Shown: positions 6,810-14,333, counted from the first letter of the stretch. The stretch: DNA of 33,727 nt from CAZJYT01 sp964550325 (GCA_964550325.1 CAZJYT010000007.1:1-33727), one strand, 5' to 3'. The notes: generated by a model not told the origin, from the letters alone. Numbers and translations: made by a program.

Positions 6810-7486
6810 ATTCTCACCTTTTTAAATACTAAAACATCTTGGTAAATATTAGGGTCTTCTTTCTTAAAGTCAAAATAAATAGGATAACTTATAGGGTCTT
6901 TTTCTCTGAAGAAGTATCTTTCATCTAACCAAAGTTTATTTATAAAACCAACCTTATGAACAAAGTTTATTAGTTTTAAGTCTTCTCTAACCTCTAAATC
7001 ACATTTTTTCCAGATAATTAATTTTCCATTTAGATGTAGATATTTTAAAGATAATTTCAAATCTTTCTTAAACTGTTTATTAAATTCTGGGTTTATGATA
7101 AAAGCATTACTAAATTTATAGTTTAAACCTTTTAAATACAAATCACTAAAAGATTTGTTTAATCTTTTCTCATACCATTCAATAGGCATTTTCTTTAGTT
7201 TATCTAAAGGAGTTATACACTCACGGTTATATTCTAAAGCCTCTCTCATTAAAATTATATTTCCTGATAAATCCAATATCTTTTCATTCTCTGCTGTGAA
7301 ATGAACCAATAACCATCTTGTATAAACAATATTCTGAAAAGAAGGAGTTATCTTGTATAATTTCTTCTTACTCATTCCATAAAGTTTCTTTACTGTTTTG
7401 TCTTCTATATCCTTTCTTATATTTAAAATGTATCCCCAGTAAACCTTTGGTTCTTTTATTAGTATATTATCTATAGGGTAAATCAT
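6782..7486 (-). CDS. Unknown protein, possibly degenerate Rossmann methyltransferase
   Basis: 234 residues. The segment ENEKILDLSGNIILMREALE sits where a SAM-binding motif I would be but lacks the GxGxG loop. Later, YLHLNGKLIIWKKCDLE then FVHKVGFINKLWLDE and YQDVLVFKK mimic the last strands of class I methyltransferases. I read it as a possible catalytically dead or highly diverged methyltransferase. The alternative is an unrelated alpha/beta protein. The start has GGTGAT upstream and overlaps the previous gene by four bases; it overlaps the winged-helix gene downstream. Confidence 0.75.
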   Translation of the reverse strand: MIYPIDNILIKEPKVYWGYILNIRKDIEDKTVKKLYGMSKKKLYKITPSFQNIVYTRWLLVHFTAENEKILDLSGNIILMREALEYNRECITPLDKLKKMPIEWYEKRLNKSFSDLYLKGLNYKFSNAFIINPEFNKQFKKDLKLSLKYLHLNGKLIIWKKCDLEVREDLKLINFVHKVGFINKLWLDERYFFREKDPISYPIYFDFKKEDPNIYQDVLVFKKVRIWERKNLTH

Positions 7487-7956
7487 TCTTTATCACCCAG
7501 AAAATGTTTTTTAAAATTAATATGATATTTCTCAAGTTTTTCTTCTACTTTATAAATTTCTCTTTTTATTTTATACCATTCTCTAATTAGTTTGTTTAGT
7601 TTATCCACTAAAACCTTGCTCTTTTTGTTATAGATGTAACAATCATTCTCATATCGTATAAGACCTTCATAATCAACTAAAAATAAACTACCACTATCCC
7701 ATACATAACCAACTGCCTCGAATATTTTTGTTGTTGGAAATAAGTAATATATAACCTTCCTTTTCTTTATTTTCCTATACTTTGCTACTTTTTTTCTAAT
7801 GTAATTCTCTGTTTTACTATCCAAATCTAAATCTAATTCACCAATTTCATATCCATAAACAGGTTTACCTTTCTCTAAAACCCCTGCATATATAGTTGTT
7901 CCATCAGTAAAAATATCAAATTCTTTATCCCTTTTTAATAAAACCCATCTTGGCAT
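7483..7956 (-). CDS. Unknown alpha/beta protein
   Basis: 157 residues from the ATG at 7956, which follows a GGGGTGGA ribosome-binding site; an in-frame TTG 15 bases earlier lies upstream of that site and is less likely. The first half is beta-rich (MPRWVLLKRDKEFDIFTDG and KRKVIYYLFPTTKIFEAVGY), the last 50 residues a basic helical hairpin (KLNKLIREWYKIKREIYKVE). No known motif. Four-base overlap with the next gene links it to 6782-7486 and 6495-6809 in one operon. Confidence 0.75.
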   Translation of the reverse strand: MPRWVLLKRDKEFDIFTDGTTIYAGVLEKGKPVYGYEIGELDLDLDSKTENYIRKKVAKYRKIKKRKVIYYLFPTTKIFEAVGYVWDSGSLFLVDYEGLIRYENDCYIYNKKSKVLVDKLNKLIREWYKIKREIYKVEEKLEKYHINFKKHFLGDKE

Positions 7957-7978
7957 TATTCCACCCCTCAATAATTCT

Positions 7979-8302
7979 TCATTTTAACCCTATCCTATTA
8001 ATCAATTTCTTAAAAGTAAACACTTTAAAATTGTCTTTATACCATACCCAGATTTCACAACTAAACCACTGTGGTAATCTTTTTCCAAAAGTGGATATGA
8101 ATTTATTTATTTCTAATAAAGCATCTCTATATTCTTTATCAATTATTGGTTTACCCTTTCTTACTATTATAAACCTGTATTTCTTTTTCTTTAGTGCTAT
8201 AAGCCATATTTTTGTAGGAATTACATAGTAACCTTCAGCGTTTAACTGTTTCAGAGCAAGAATTTTAGGGTTTATAAAAGATAAAATTTCATTTTTGGCC
8301 AT
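7979..8302 (-). CDS. Unknown small protein, nuclease-fold-like pattern without catalytic residues
   Basis: 107 residues from the ATG at 8302. The pattern helix (INPKILALKQLNAEGYYVIP), strands (KIWLIALKKKKYRFIIVRKG), helix recalls a small restriction-endonuclease-like or VRR-type core. The acidic residues expected before IIVRKGK are missing, so I do not call it an active nuclease. An aromatic patch (LPQWFSCEIWVWYKDNF) follows. It is first in the leftward operon 6495-8302; a TATA-like sequence (ATTTATATTTA) lies 20-30 bases upstream. Confidence 0.7.
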   Translation of the reverse strand: MAKNEILSFINPKILALKQLNAEGYYVIPTKIWLIALKKKKYRFIIVRKGKPIIDKEYRDALLEINKFISTFGKRLPQWFSCEIWVWYKDNFKVFTFKKLINRIGLK

Positions 8303-8379
8303 TTTCAATACATATACCTACACCTAAATATAAATAATTTTATGAGAAATATCCTATATGTTAGAATATATGTTTTATA

Positions 8380-8405
8380 ATAAAGAAAAAGAAAGAAAAA
8401 TAGTT
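8380..8405 (-). terminator. T-rich terminator after the virion-protein operon
   Basis: On the minus strand, immediately after the stop codon at 8406, the transcript would run through a pyrimidine-rich tract (TTTTTCTTTCTTTTTCTTTA). This is the typical T-run terminator of euryarchaea. Similar tracts follow the genes ending at 12702 and 14396. Confidence 0.5.
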
Positions 8406-8906
8406 TTACTTGTCAATTGTCTTACCCTTCTGCTCACCTATTACTCCTAATAGGATAAGGTCTTGGGCTGTTGAGGCTGTATCAGCGTATCCTGTTATTG
8501 TATAGTTGCTGTTTTCTTGTATGATTATTACTTCATCATGTGGAAGAATTAATACTTTATCCTGTAGAGCATACATAGGCTGGACACACCATAGTCTTTT
8601 TGCTGAACCACCGACTGTTACTTTAATTGTGTTAATTACCTCTGTTGTTCCTTTGTTTGCTACTCCATAAATTGCGATATACTTGTTATCTGGAACTGTC
8701 TTGTTATCTACCATAGCGAAAGAACCTGCTGCACTTCCTGATGTGAATGTCCACTCCTCGTTTGTTGATAATTCACAGTCTGATGGAACTAAATCTCTAA
8801 CAGTTACACCTTTAGGGGCTACCCTTGTTGCTGTTAATTCCTCTACTCTTCTCCTTACATCTTCAACTAATGCTTCTTTTGATTTTTCATCAAATAGGAA
8901 AACCAT
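8406..8906 (-). CDS. Candidate major virion protein, beta-rich
   Basis: 166 residues. An N-terminal helix (SKEALVEDVRRRVEELTATR) precedes a beta-sandwich with strands EWTFTSGSAAGSFAMVDN, KYIAIYGVANKG, INTIKVTVGG, DEVIIIQENSNYTITGYAD and DLILLGVIGEQKG. It is the third gene of the 8406-9682 operon, preceded by AGAGGTGAGACAAA, the same strong site used by the gene before it. Base composition is noticeably richer in G+C than its neighbours, as expected for a highly expressed gene. It could be a capsid or decoration protein with a jelly-roll-like fold; family not recognised. Confidence 0.85.
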   Translation of the reverse strand: MVFLFDEKSKEALVEDVRRRVEELTATRVAPKGVTVRDLVPSDCELSTNEEWTFTSGSAAGSFAMVDNKTVPDNKYIAIYGVANKGTTEVINTIKVTVGGSAKRLWCVQPMYALQDKVLILPHDEVIIIQENSNYTITGYADTASTAQDLILLGVIGEQKGKTIDK

Positions 8907-8921
8907 TTTTGTCTCACCTCT

Positions 8922-9302
8922 TTATGCTACCTCTAATTCAGGTCTTTTCTCAGGTATCTTTATAACTGTTGGAGTAGTTGTGCTAAGAGTTAGACCTGCT
9001 CCTTCACCTTTTAACAAACCTGTTGTTTCTAAGATACTGTCAACAATTACTTCTGCTAAAATGTTACTACCAACGATTGCTCCAGCAAACCTCATTTCTG
9101 GAGAAGCCCCTCTGACAAGTGAAGGAAGTATTAATCCACCTACACCTACACCAAGTTTGATGTAAGAACTGTATCTTTTGAAGAATGATTTGCCCGCTGT
9201 TTCTGTCTTTTTGTCTACATAGTCGCTTAATTCTCTTACTACCTTACCTACTGCTTGATACCCTACAAGAGGTAAATTTCTTCTTATGTCTTCGATAACC
9301 AT
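8922..9302 (-). CDS. Candidate membrane-embedded virion protein with two hydrophobic helices
   Basis: 126 residues. Two small-residue-rich hydrophobic stretches, YIKLGVGVGGLILPSLVRG (about 46-65) and RFAGAIVGSNILAEVIVDSI (about 71-90), are separated by a short polar turn. A helical basic N-terminus precedes them and a Thr/Pro-rich tail follows. Two short hydrophobic helices in a protein of this size is the layout of spindle-shaped virus capsid proteins, but also of membrane proteins in lipid-containing virions. The identical GAGGTGAGACAAA leader suggests high, coordinated expression with its neighbours. The virion role is inferred. Confidence 0.85.
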   Translation of the reverse strand: MVIEDIRRNLPLVGYQAVGKVVRELSDYVDKKTETAGKSFFKRYSSYIKLGVGVGGLILPSLVRGASPEMRFAGAIVGSNILAEVIVDSILETTGLLKGEGAGLTLSTTTPTVIKIPEKRPELEVA

Positions 9303-9316
9303 TTTGTCTCACCTCT

Positions 9317-9682
9317 TTATATCTGGTATTTTGCCTTTAGTGTCTCTATTGTGTTGAATGTTCTCCTGTGCTTGCTTGGGTAGTCTTCTGGAGACATACT
9401 ATCTGGTGCTTTAAAACCTTTTAATTCTTGCTTTACATAGTAAGCAATTACAGGTAGACCTTCCCTAAACCCTTTTTCTCCTTTGTGTGCCTTAGCAATC
9501 TCACCAAGTCGAACTCTTACCTCTGCCTGTCCCTTTCTTGGAGATACATTAGTAAATGGTGCTTTACTTACTGTGAATGCTTTGCTACTCCAAGAAGGTG
9601 TTCTCCTTATTACAACACCTACTGCACTAAGTTGTGGTCTTGTTACTGCTGGTGTTAAAAGTGTCTGAATTGGAACTAACAT
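9317..9682 (-). CDS. Candidate virion protein, paralogue of 11191-11544
   Basis: 121 residues, first gene of the strongest operon. Its core, VSKAPFTNVSPRKGQAEVRV then RLGEIAKAHKGEKGFREGLP and QELKGFKAPD, aligns with VRKVPYTTFIPSKAQAKHRV then MFGMVSKMATGKKMEGKIPP and KAFKGIKYPD of the protein at 11191-11544. Shared positions include V-K-P-aromatic-T, P-K-QA--RV--G, K-G and KG--PD. The protein is basic and helical, suggesting nucleic-acid binding, for example a nucleocapsid protein. A leader of about 50 bases carries GGTGAGAGGTG before the ATG. Confidence 0.85.
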   Translation of the reverse strand: MLVPIQTLLTPAVTRPQLSAVGVVIRRTPSWSSKAFTVSKAPFTNVSPRKGQAEVRVRLGEIAKAHKGEKGFREGLPVIAYYVKQELKGFKAPDSMSPEDYPSKHRRTFNTIETLKAKYQI

Positions 9683-9788
9683 CTTCTACACCTCTCACCT
9701 CACAATATTTTTATAGAAATCTGTGTGTGTTATATTATTTAAAATATAGTTTGGAGTATATAAATTTTACTGTTTTTAAAGGGTTTGT
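9683..9788 (-). promoter_or_regulatory. Promoter and leader of the virion-protein operon
   Basis: A minus-strand TATA element AATTTATATAC lies at 9756-9766, followed by a second AT-rich block and a GGTGAGAGGTGTAGAAG ribosome-binding region directly before the ATG at 9682. Unlike many promoters here, which look leaderless, this one predicts a leader of about 50 bases, consistent with strong translation of the first gene. Confidence 0.55.
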
Positions 9789-10124
9789 TTATTCTAAGAA
9801 ACTGTAAGCACCAGACCAAAATGCAAGGAAATCAATATCTTTCTCATCAACATTTATTTTTTTCATTTCTTCTTTATGCTTGATTAACCAATTTTTAAAC
9901 TGTTCCCAAGTTATAGGTATACCGTGATATCTCCTATATTCTTCGTTTTCAATACAACTATAACCAATAACTGTTAAGATTACTTGCATAAAATTCCCTC
10001 TATAATCACTTCCTTTGTGTTCTTGTGTGGCTAAATCCAAACTTTTCCACGCTTCATAACCAAAATCTTTTATAAATTCTTGTTTTAATTTTTCTTCAAT
10101 ATATTTTGTTTCTTCTTTACTCAT
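9789..10124 (-). CDS. Unknown small acidic protein
   Basis: 111 residues, helical, Trp- and Tyr-rich (FGYEAWKSLDLATQEHKGSD, IPITWEQFKNWLIKHKEEM, DFLAFWSGAYSFLE). A good GGTGATG site precedes the ATG. It lies between the virion operon promoter and a run of small unknown and zinc-finger genes. No motif or family recognised. Confidence 0.75.
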   Translation of the reverse strand: MSKEETKYIEEKLKQEFIKDFGYEAWKSLDLATQEHKGSDYRGNFMQVILTVIGYSCIENEEYRRYHGIPITWEQFKNWLIKHKEEMKKINVDEKDIDFLAFWSGAYSFLE

Positions 10125-10197
10125 ATCATCACCATTATGACAAATACGAACAATTTTTTAATAAAAAATCTTTGTAGTTTCTAATATAAATATTTTT

Positions 10198-10563
10198 CTA
10201 TTCGGCTAAGAAAATTCTTGAAGTTATCTTGAAATCTTTTATTACTTTCCTTTCTAATTCGTTATATTGTTCTTCAGAATACCATTCATAATTATGCCTT
10301 GCTGTATCAATAATTTCTCCATTATGTAACAAATAAATTCTTAAATATCCAAAAATATATTCCTGTCCGTCTGGGCTTCTATGAACTTCACAAGTAAAAA
10401 TTCCTTGTATTTTATAAGAATTGTATGAAGTAATAAACCTAACTTCAAAAACAGAACTTTGAAAACCTAACGCTGTTCCTTCCACAGTATCTTTAACAAC
10501 TTCATAATCAAAACCTTCTTTCTTAAGAGTTTCCAAAAACCATTTAAATTTCTCAACTAACAT
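10198..10563 (-). CDS. Unknown alpha+beta protein
   Basis: 121 residues from the ATG at 10563, which follows the TAG of the upstream gene by one base, so it is probably coupled. A first helix (EKFKWFLETLKKEGFDYEVV) leads into a four- to five-stranded sheet (SSVFEVRFITSYNSYKIQGI, YIFGYLRIYLLHNGEII), then a C-terminal helix (YNELERKVIKDFKIT). The layout resembles small phage proteins with a single antiparallel sheet; no function can be assigned. Confidence 0.75.
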   Translation of the reverse strand: MLVEKFKWFLETLKKEGFDYEVVKDTVEGTALGFQSSVFEVRFITSYNSYKIQGIFTCEVHRSPDGQEYIFGYLRIYLLHNGEIIDTARHNYEWYSEEQYNELERKVIKDFKITSRIFLAE

Positions 10564-10564
10564 A

Positions 10565-11128
10565 CTAAGCACCTTTATATTCTTCTGGTATCCATATATA
10601 CTTAACCTCTCTCAAGAAATTAATAACATCTTCCATTTTATCAATAACATCTAACCAAGAGGTTACATTTTCAACAATTATATACTGTCCTTTCGGTTCA
10701 ATAACTGCTTTGAAACCATACACCTCTGCTATTTCTTTAAGTTTATTTAGTTTCTCTTGTGATATGTTCTTTAATTCCCTCTCCAATCTTATTTGTTTAA
10801 GTCTGATTGGGTCAATTATAACTTTAACAACTCCGTGAGGCATTCTAAACTTTCCATAAATAATATGTTTTGTAGAAGGTGTCCACCAATCAAATTCTTC
10901 CCAACCTTTCTCTTTAGCCAAACCTACAAGTATCCTACTTGCCTCGTCTCTTGTTTTTACTTTTCCACTTTCATATATCTCCTTCCAATACTTTAAAGGT
11001 TCTCTCTGTTTTACCCAACAAACCCAATGGTAGTATTTTCCATCAACTTGTGTCCATTTTTCACCTGTTTTAATAGGTTCTCCACAATAAGCACATTCTT
11101 TGATATTAATCCAACCTTTTAAAACCAT
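10565..11128 (-). CDS. Treble-clef zinc-finger protein
   Basis: 187 residues from the ATG at 11128, after a GGAGTGGTC site. The N-terminal finger KECAYCGEPIKTGEKWTQVD continues GKYYHWVCW. It shares the pattern CAYCGE-IK-GE--T-VD-K-(F/Y)H with the protein at 12974-13291, so the two fingers are paralogous. The rest is an alpha/beta region with a basic helix (IDPIRLKQIRLERELKNISQ) and a Trp-rich end. A DNA- or RNA-binding role is likely, the target unknown. It is the first gene of a pair with 10198-10563. Confidence 0.8.
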   Translation of the reverse strand: MVLKGWINIKECAYCGEPIKTGEKWTQVDGKYYHWVCWVKQREPLKYWKEIYESGKVKTRDEASRILVGLAKEKGWEEFDWWTPSTKHIIYGKFRMPHGVVKVIIDPIRLKQIRLERELKNISQEKLNKLKEIAEVYGFKAVIEPKGQYIIVENVTSWLDVIDKMEDVINFLREVKYIWIPEEYKGA

Positions 11129-11190
11129 CTTGACCACTCCTATTTAGTTTTTAATGATTTAATAATGTATTTTTAAAAATAAATAATTTT

Positions 11191-11544
11191 CTATTTAACC
11201 ATCTTATACTGTTCTGCTATCTGTTTAATAGTTTGTTTAATTCTTTCTGCAATTTGTTGTTGATACAGTTTTTCTATCATAATTTCCCATTTCTTTTTGT
11301 GTTTAACTTTCCAGTTATCAGGGTACTTAATTCCTTTAAACGCTTTCTGTATTAATTCTGCTGATGGTGGTATCTTACCTTCCATCTTCTTGCCTGTTGC
11401 CATCTTAGAAACCATGCCAAACATTACCCTATGTTTAGCCTGAGCCTTAGAAGGTATAAATGTGGTGTATGGGACTTTCCTAACATAAACTGTTCCATAC
11501 TTGTTCTTACAAATTTGTAAATCAGTAGGTTTAGGATTTCTCAT
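11191..11544 (-). CDS. Basic virion-type protein, paralogue of 9317-9682
   Basis: 117 residues, strongly basic, ending in a long helix (YQQQIAERIKQTIKQIAEQY). The central 50 residues match the candidate virion protein at 9317-9682 position by position (see that entry). Its own TATA element (TTTATAAA, about 11567-11576) stands some 25-30 bases before the ATG, so the mRNA looks leaderless and separately controlled from the main virion operon. It may be a minor or stage-specific version of the same nucleoprotein. The family is not recognised. Confidence 0.85.
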   Translation of the reverse strand: MRNPKPTDLQICKNKYGTVYVRKVPYTTFIPSKAQAKHRVMFGMVSKMATGKKMEGKIPPSAELIQKAFKGIKYPDNWKVKHKKKWEIMIEKLYQQQIAERIKQTIKQIAEQYKMVK

Positions 11545-11577
11545 AAAAAGAAAAAGAGAAGAAGAAATTTATAAAGT

Positions 11578-11904
11578 TTATTCTTCCATTAGTTTCTTTG
11601 CTATTCTTACAAAGTCTCTTTTAAAATCTACAGCCCAATACTTTCCGATTGGCACAATCCTATTTTCATTTTCAATTACTGCTACGAGAAAATCTTTTGC
11701 TAAATACTTCTTCGTTTCAAACCCACATTTACAACAAAAAGTTTTCAATAATTCTGTTGTTGTTTTTTTATATTGTAAATCACTAAAAACCTTTGCTACT
11801 TCAGTAGATGGGTTAATTGAAAGCACTTTTATTTCTTTATATTTCTCTCCAAAAGATCTCTTTAGTTCTTTGCATTTAGGACATAGAAAGTATTGTTTCC
11901 CCAC
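11578..11904 (-). CDS. Zinc-ribbon protein, tandem copy 1
   Basis: 108 residues. I choose the GTG at 11904 because GAGGTGG lies 5 bases upstream; this also gives a start matching the two paralogues. A first knuckle (YFLCPKCKEL) and a second (KTFCCKCGFE) enclose about 40 residues. The end is the shared motif KDFLVAVIENENRIVPIGKY and a helix RDFVRIAKKLMEE. Two paralogues follow immediately upstream (11925-12263, 12266-12601), showing a tandem triplication. Likely nucleic-acid or protein adaptor; function unknown. Confidence 0.8.
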   Translation of the reverse strand: MGKQYFLCPKCKELKRSFGEKYKEIKVLSINPSTEVAKVFSDLQYKKTTTELLKTFCCKCGFETKKYLAKDFLVAVIENENRIVPIGKYWAVDFKRDFVRIAKKLMEE

Positions 11905-11924
11905 CGTAACCACCTCAATAAAGT

Positions 11925-12263
11925 TTACTCGAATAAAAGTTTTAACTTAAGTTTCTTAGCCATTTCCCTAAACTTCTTTTTGTTTTTTAACCAATACTGA
12001 CCGATTGGCACTAAAATTTTTCTCTCTTTTAAGATTACTACTATAAAATCTTCTGCTTTTCCTTTAACCTCATAACCACAAGGAAACTTTACCGTCATAA
12101 ATTTTTCTGATACTCTCACCTCTTCATCTGGATGATAATACACTAAACCTATCCTACCACTCTCTGGATACATTATAATTTCCTTTACCTCTTCTTTAAT
12201 TGCTTTCAATTTTCGAAGGAGTTTCCCACAATTAGGGCATAAAAAATATATGTTATCCGCCAT
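11925..12263 (-). CDS. Zinc-ribbon protein, tandem copy 2 with a lost cysteine
   Basis: 112 residues. The first knuckle YFLCPNCGKL is intact. The second, KFPCGYEVKG, retains one Cys where the paralogues have CxxC, so metal binding may be altered. The common C-terminal block EDFIVVILKERKILVPIGQY and the FREMAKKLKLK helix are kept. It sits between copies 1 and 3, two bases after the upstream stop. Divergence after duplication is evident; role unknown. Confidence 0.8.
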   Translation of the reverse strand: MADNIYFLCPNCGKLLRKLKAIKEEVKEIIMYPESGRIGLVYYHPDEEVRVSEKFMTVKFPCGYEVKGKAEDFIVVILKERKILVPIGQYWLKNKKKFREMAKKLKLKLLFE

Positions 12264-12265
12264 TT

Positions 12266-12601
12266 TTATCCCTTTGATATGATAATGGGTTTTAATTTTA
12301 ATTCTTTTGCTACTCTTTTAAATTCTTCCTCATTATTTAACCAGTAGTCACCAAATGGCTTAATCCTCTCATCATCATAGTAAACTAAAAAATCTCTTGC
12401 TATAAAATTCTCAAATTCTGCATTACATCTCGGACATATTGTTTTTAGATGTTCCATATTACAGGGGCCAGGCTCTGGTATAAAATTAAAACCCTTGTCA
12501 TATTTTACTGTATACTCTTTAATCTCCTTATACCACTCTTTCATAGTGTCTGTAAATTTTAAACAGTTTGGACACAATAAACTCTTCTTCCCGTCTTTCA
12601 T
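12266..12601 (-). CDS. Zinc-ribbon protein, tandem copy 3 (operon start)
   Basis: 111 residues from the ATG at 12601. A more upstream in-frame ATG (12619) lies between the TATA element and the predicted transcription start, so it is rejected. Knuckles SLLCPNCLKF and KTICPRCNAE, then the shared ARDFLVYYDDERIKPFGDYW and FKRVAKELKLK. It opens the three-gene tandem array. The promoter is of the shared type described for 12602-12637, giving a leaderless mRNA. Confidence 0.8.
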   Translation of the reverse strand: MKDGKKSLLCPNCLKFTDTMKEWYKEIKEYTVKYDKGFNFIPEPGPCNMEHLKTICPRCNAEFENFIARDFLVYYDDERIKPFGDYWLNNEEEFKRVAKELKLKPIIISKG

Positions 12602-12637
12602 TTTAATATAAATAAGCATTCTGATATTTAAAAAGTT
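12602..12637 (-). promoter_or_regulatory. Leaderless promoter of shared type
   Basis: Reading the minus strand, TTTAAATATCAGAAT is followed by CTTATTTATATTAA immediately before the ATG at 12601. The 14-base block CTTATTTATATTAA is identical in front of the ATG at 19843, also preceded by TTTAAA-ATCA-AAT. Variants precede the genes starting at 16435, 14536 and 21031. TATA spacing predicts initiation at or just before the ATG. Confidence 0.6.
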
Positions 12638-12679
12638 TTAGAATATAGAACATATATATTTTTTAATATATTTTAAATA

Positions 12680-12701
12680 ATATAAAAAGAAAAGAAAAAA
12701 T
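12680..12701 (-). terminator. T-rich terminator
   Basis: The minus strand right after the stop at 12702 reads TTTTTTCTTTTCTTTTTATA, a pyrimidine-rich tract like that after 8406. It would end the operon 12702-14268 before the promoter of the zinc-ribbon array. Confidence 0.45.
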
Positions 12702-12971
12702 TTATTTAATATTATACTCTAATTTGTTCAATTCATCTTTTAAGTTTACTGCTTCGTTGTATCTGTTGATAATCTCTTTTGCTTTGTTTTCTATCTCTGT
12801 TTTTATAGTTTCTTTACTGATATTGTTTGGTATAATTAAAGTTCCTTCTCCTATTATTGTTTTTCTGTTTACTTTACTGTTTTCGATTTTTTCCTCTTTC
12901 TCTACTACTATTCTTATCCTCTTATCTTCATCTCCTACAAGAACATCTGTTACTTTCACTTTATAACTCAT
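12702..12971 (-). CDS. Unknown small alpha+beta protein
   Basis: 89 residues. Beta strands (YKVKVTDVLVG, KRIRIVVEKEE, KTIIGEGTLIIPNNI) are followed by two helices (KETIKTEIENKAKEIINRYN and NLKDELNKLEYNI). It starts two bases after the zinc-finger gene upstream stops and is the last member of operon 12702-14268. A small scaffold or nucleic-acid-binding protein is possible, but I recognise no family. Confidence 0.75.
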   Translation of the reverse strand: MSYKVKVTDVLVGDEDKRIRIVVEKEEKIENSKVNRKTIIGEGTLIIPNNISKETIKTEIENKAKEIINRYNEAVNLKDELNKLEYNIK

Positions 12972-12973
12972 TT

Positions 12974-13291
12974 TTAACCTGCCTCTTTAATTTTTTGTAG
13001 TAGTTCAAGAGCATTCTTTATTTTATTATAACCTTCGTGTAGTAAAAGGTAAACTTCTTCTAACCTTAAAAACCTTATTTCTTTTTCTAAATCTTCAATT
13101 TCTTTTAATAAATTTGCTGTTCTTAATATTGTTGTGTTTAGTTTTTCTAATTCAAATTCAGTAAATTCGTGATAGAACCTTTCTTCTAACCATTTTTGAT
13201 AGTGTTCAAGATGAAAAAATTTATTATCCACTATTGTATAAGGTTCGCCTTCTTTAATTACTTCTCCACAATAAGCACATATTCTTCTCAT
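12974..13291 (-). CDS. Zinc-finger plus coiled-coil protein
   Basis: 105 residues. The finger RRICAYCGEVIKEGEPYTIV continues DNKFFHLEHY, giving Cys-Cys-His-His ligands; it is paralogous to the finger of 10565-11128. The remaining 70 residues form a helical coiled coil (LLKEIEDLEKEIRFLRLEEV). A strong GGAGAGAGGC site precedes the ATG. It lies two bases after 13294-14268, whose protein also combines coiled coil and zinc knuckles, so the two may act together. Confidence 0.8.
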   Translation of the reverse strand: MRRICAYCGEVIKEGEPYTIVDNKFFHLEHYQKWLEERFYHEFTEFELEKLNTTILRTANLLKEIEDLEKEIRFLRLEEVYLLLHEGYNKIKNALELLQKIKEAG

Positions 13292-13293
13292 TT

Positions 13294-14268
13294 TTATAGC
13301 CTCTCTCCTTGTTCTTTTTTTGTTTGAATAAGTAATTTAAACGCTTCTGCTACTTCTTTTCTAAAGTTTCTATCATAATTACTTTTAAAATTTATACTTG
13401 ATGAATAAATTAAACTTGCTTTTTCATTTATAACATCTATTTGTGTGTAATAAGGGGCTAACTTCATACCTTCACGGACGCACAAGGGACAGGCATCTAA
13501 ATATTGAGGGTGATAAAATAAAATTTCACTAAAAAAGGGTTCTATTTTACTTAAAGTTACATCATCTAAATTTTTAAATTCTCTACCGCAAACAGGACAT
13601 ATTTTTTTTACTACGAAAGGGTGAAGATAGATACCTCTTTCTCCTTCTTTGACTACATTTTCAGGGACATATTCAGGTATCTCAAAAACAGGGGGTAATG
13701 TTATCTCTGGGGCTTTTGCTTTCTTAATTTCTTCTCTTGTTGTTCTTATTAAATCAATTATTTTTTTAAATACTTCACTTGTTGCTTTCTCATACTCTTT
13801 TAATTCTTCTCTTACTGCTTTTCTTATATCTTCTTTCTCTGCTTTTACTTCTTTTATTTCTCTTTCTTTCTCTAATGTTCTAACTTTCTTTCTTAGTTTT
13901 TGTAGTTCATTTTCTAACTTTCTAAGATACTCTGTATCTTTTGATTTCCTTAATTCTTCTTCTAATTCTTTTATTCTCTGTTGATAATACTCTATTTCTG
14001 CTAATTCTTTCGAATAATAACTTAAGTTTCTCATAAGATGCTCTTCTAAAAGAGTTTTATTCTCTTCGTATGATAGTGAGAAATCGATTATACTCTCAAA
14101 ATCAATTTTTTTAATATCTAAATTGTAATCTTCAGCATAATCTTTTACAATTTTGTATAAATTCATCAAATCAAGAAAAGTTAATTTCATTCGTTCTTTT
14201 AGAATACTCTTTCTACGCTCATATAATTTTTTAAGATATTCTTTTTCGCTATCAGTAAGTTCAACCAT
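13294..14268 (-). CDS. Long coiled-coil protein with C-terminal zinc finger
   Basis: 324 residues. A helical N-terminal domain (about 1-85) is followed by a long coiled coil (about 86-185: QQRIKELEEELRKSKDTEYL and further heptads). After a Pro-rich linker (ITLPPVFEIPEYVPENV) comes a zinc finger with KKICPVCGREF and, about 40 residues on, DACPLCVREG, with His residues between. The end is helical. A TATA element (TTTTATATAATAG) lies about 25 bases before the ATG. It could tether nucleic acid to a structural or regulatory complex; function unknown. First gene of operon 12702-14268. Confidence 0.8.
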   Translation of the reverse strand: MVELTDSEKEYLKKLYERRKSILKERMKLTFLDLMNLYKIVKDYAEDYNLDIKKIDFESIIDFSLSYEENKTLLEEHLMRNLSYYSKELAEIEYYQQRIKELEEELRKSKDTEYLRKLENELQKLRKKVRTLEKEREIKEVKAEKEDIRKAVREELKEYEKATSEVFKKIIDLIRTTREEIKKAKAPEITLPPVFEIPEYVPENVVKEGERGIYLHPFVVKKICPVCGREFKNLDDVTLSKIEPFFSEILFYHPQYLDACPLCVREGMKLAPYYTQIDVINEKASLIYSSSINFKSNYDRNFRKEVAEAFKLLIQTKKEQGERL

Positions 14269-14333
14269 AAAATTTTAAGTGAGAACACTATTATATAAAA
14301 TTTGTTGTTGTGTATACTATATTTTATAGTTAA

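Noticed and set aside
7979..8302. Active VRR-type or restriction-like nuclease
   Set aside because: The fold pattern is suggestive but the catalytic acidic residues before the final Lys are absent.
13649..13984. 111-residue plus-strand open frame, Ser/Phe-rich
   Set aside because: Antisense of the coiled-coil region of 13294-14268; typical mirror composition.
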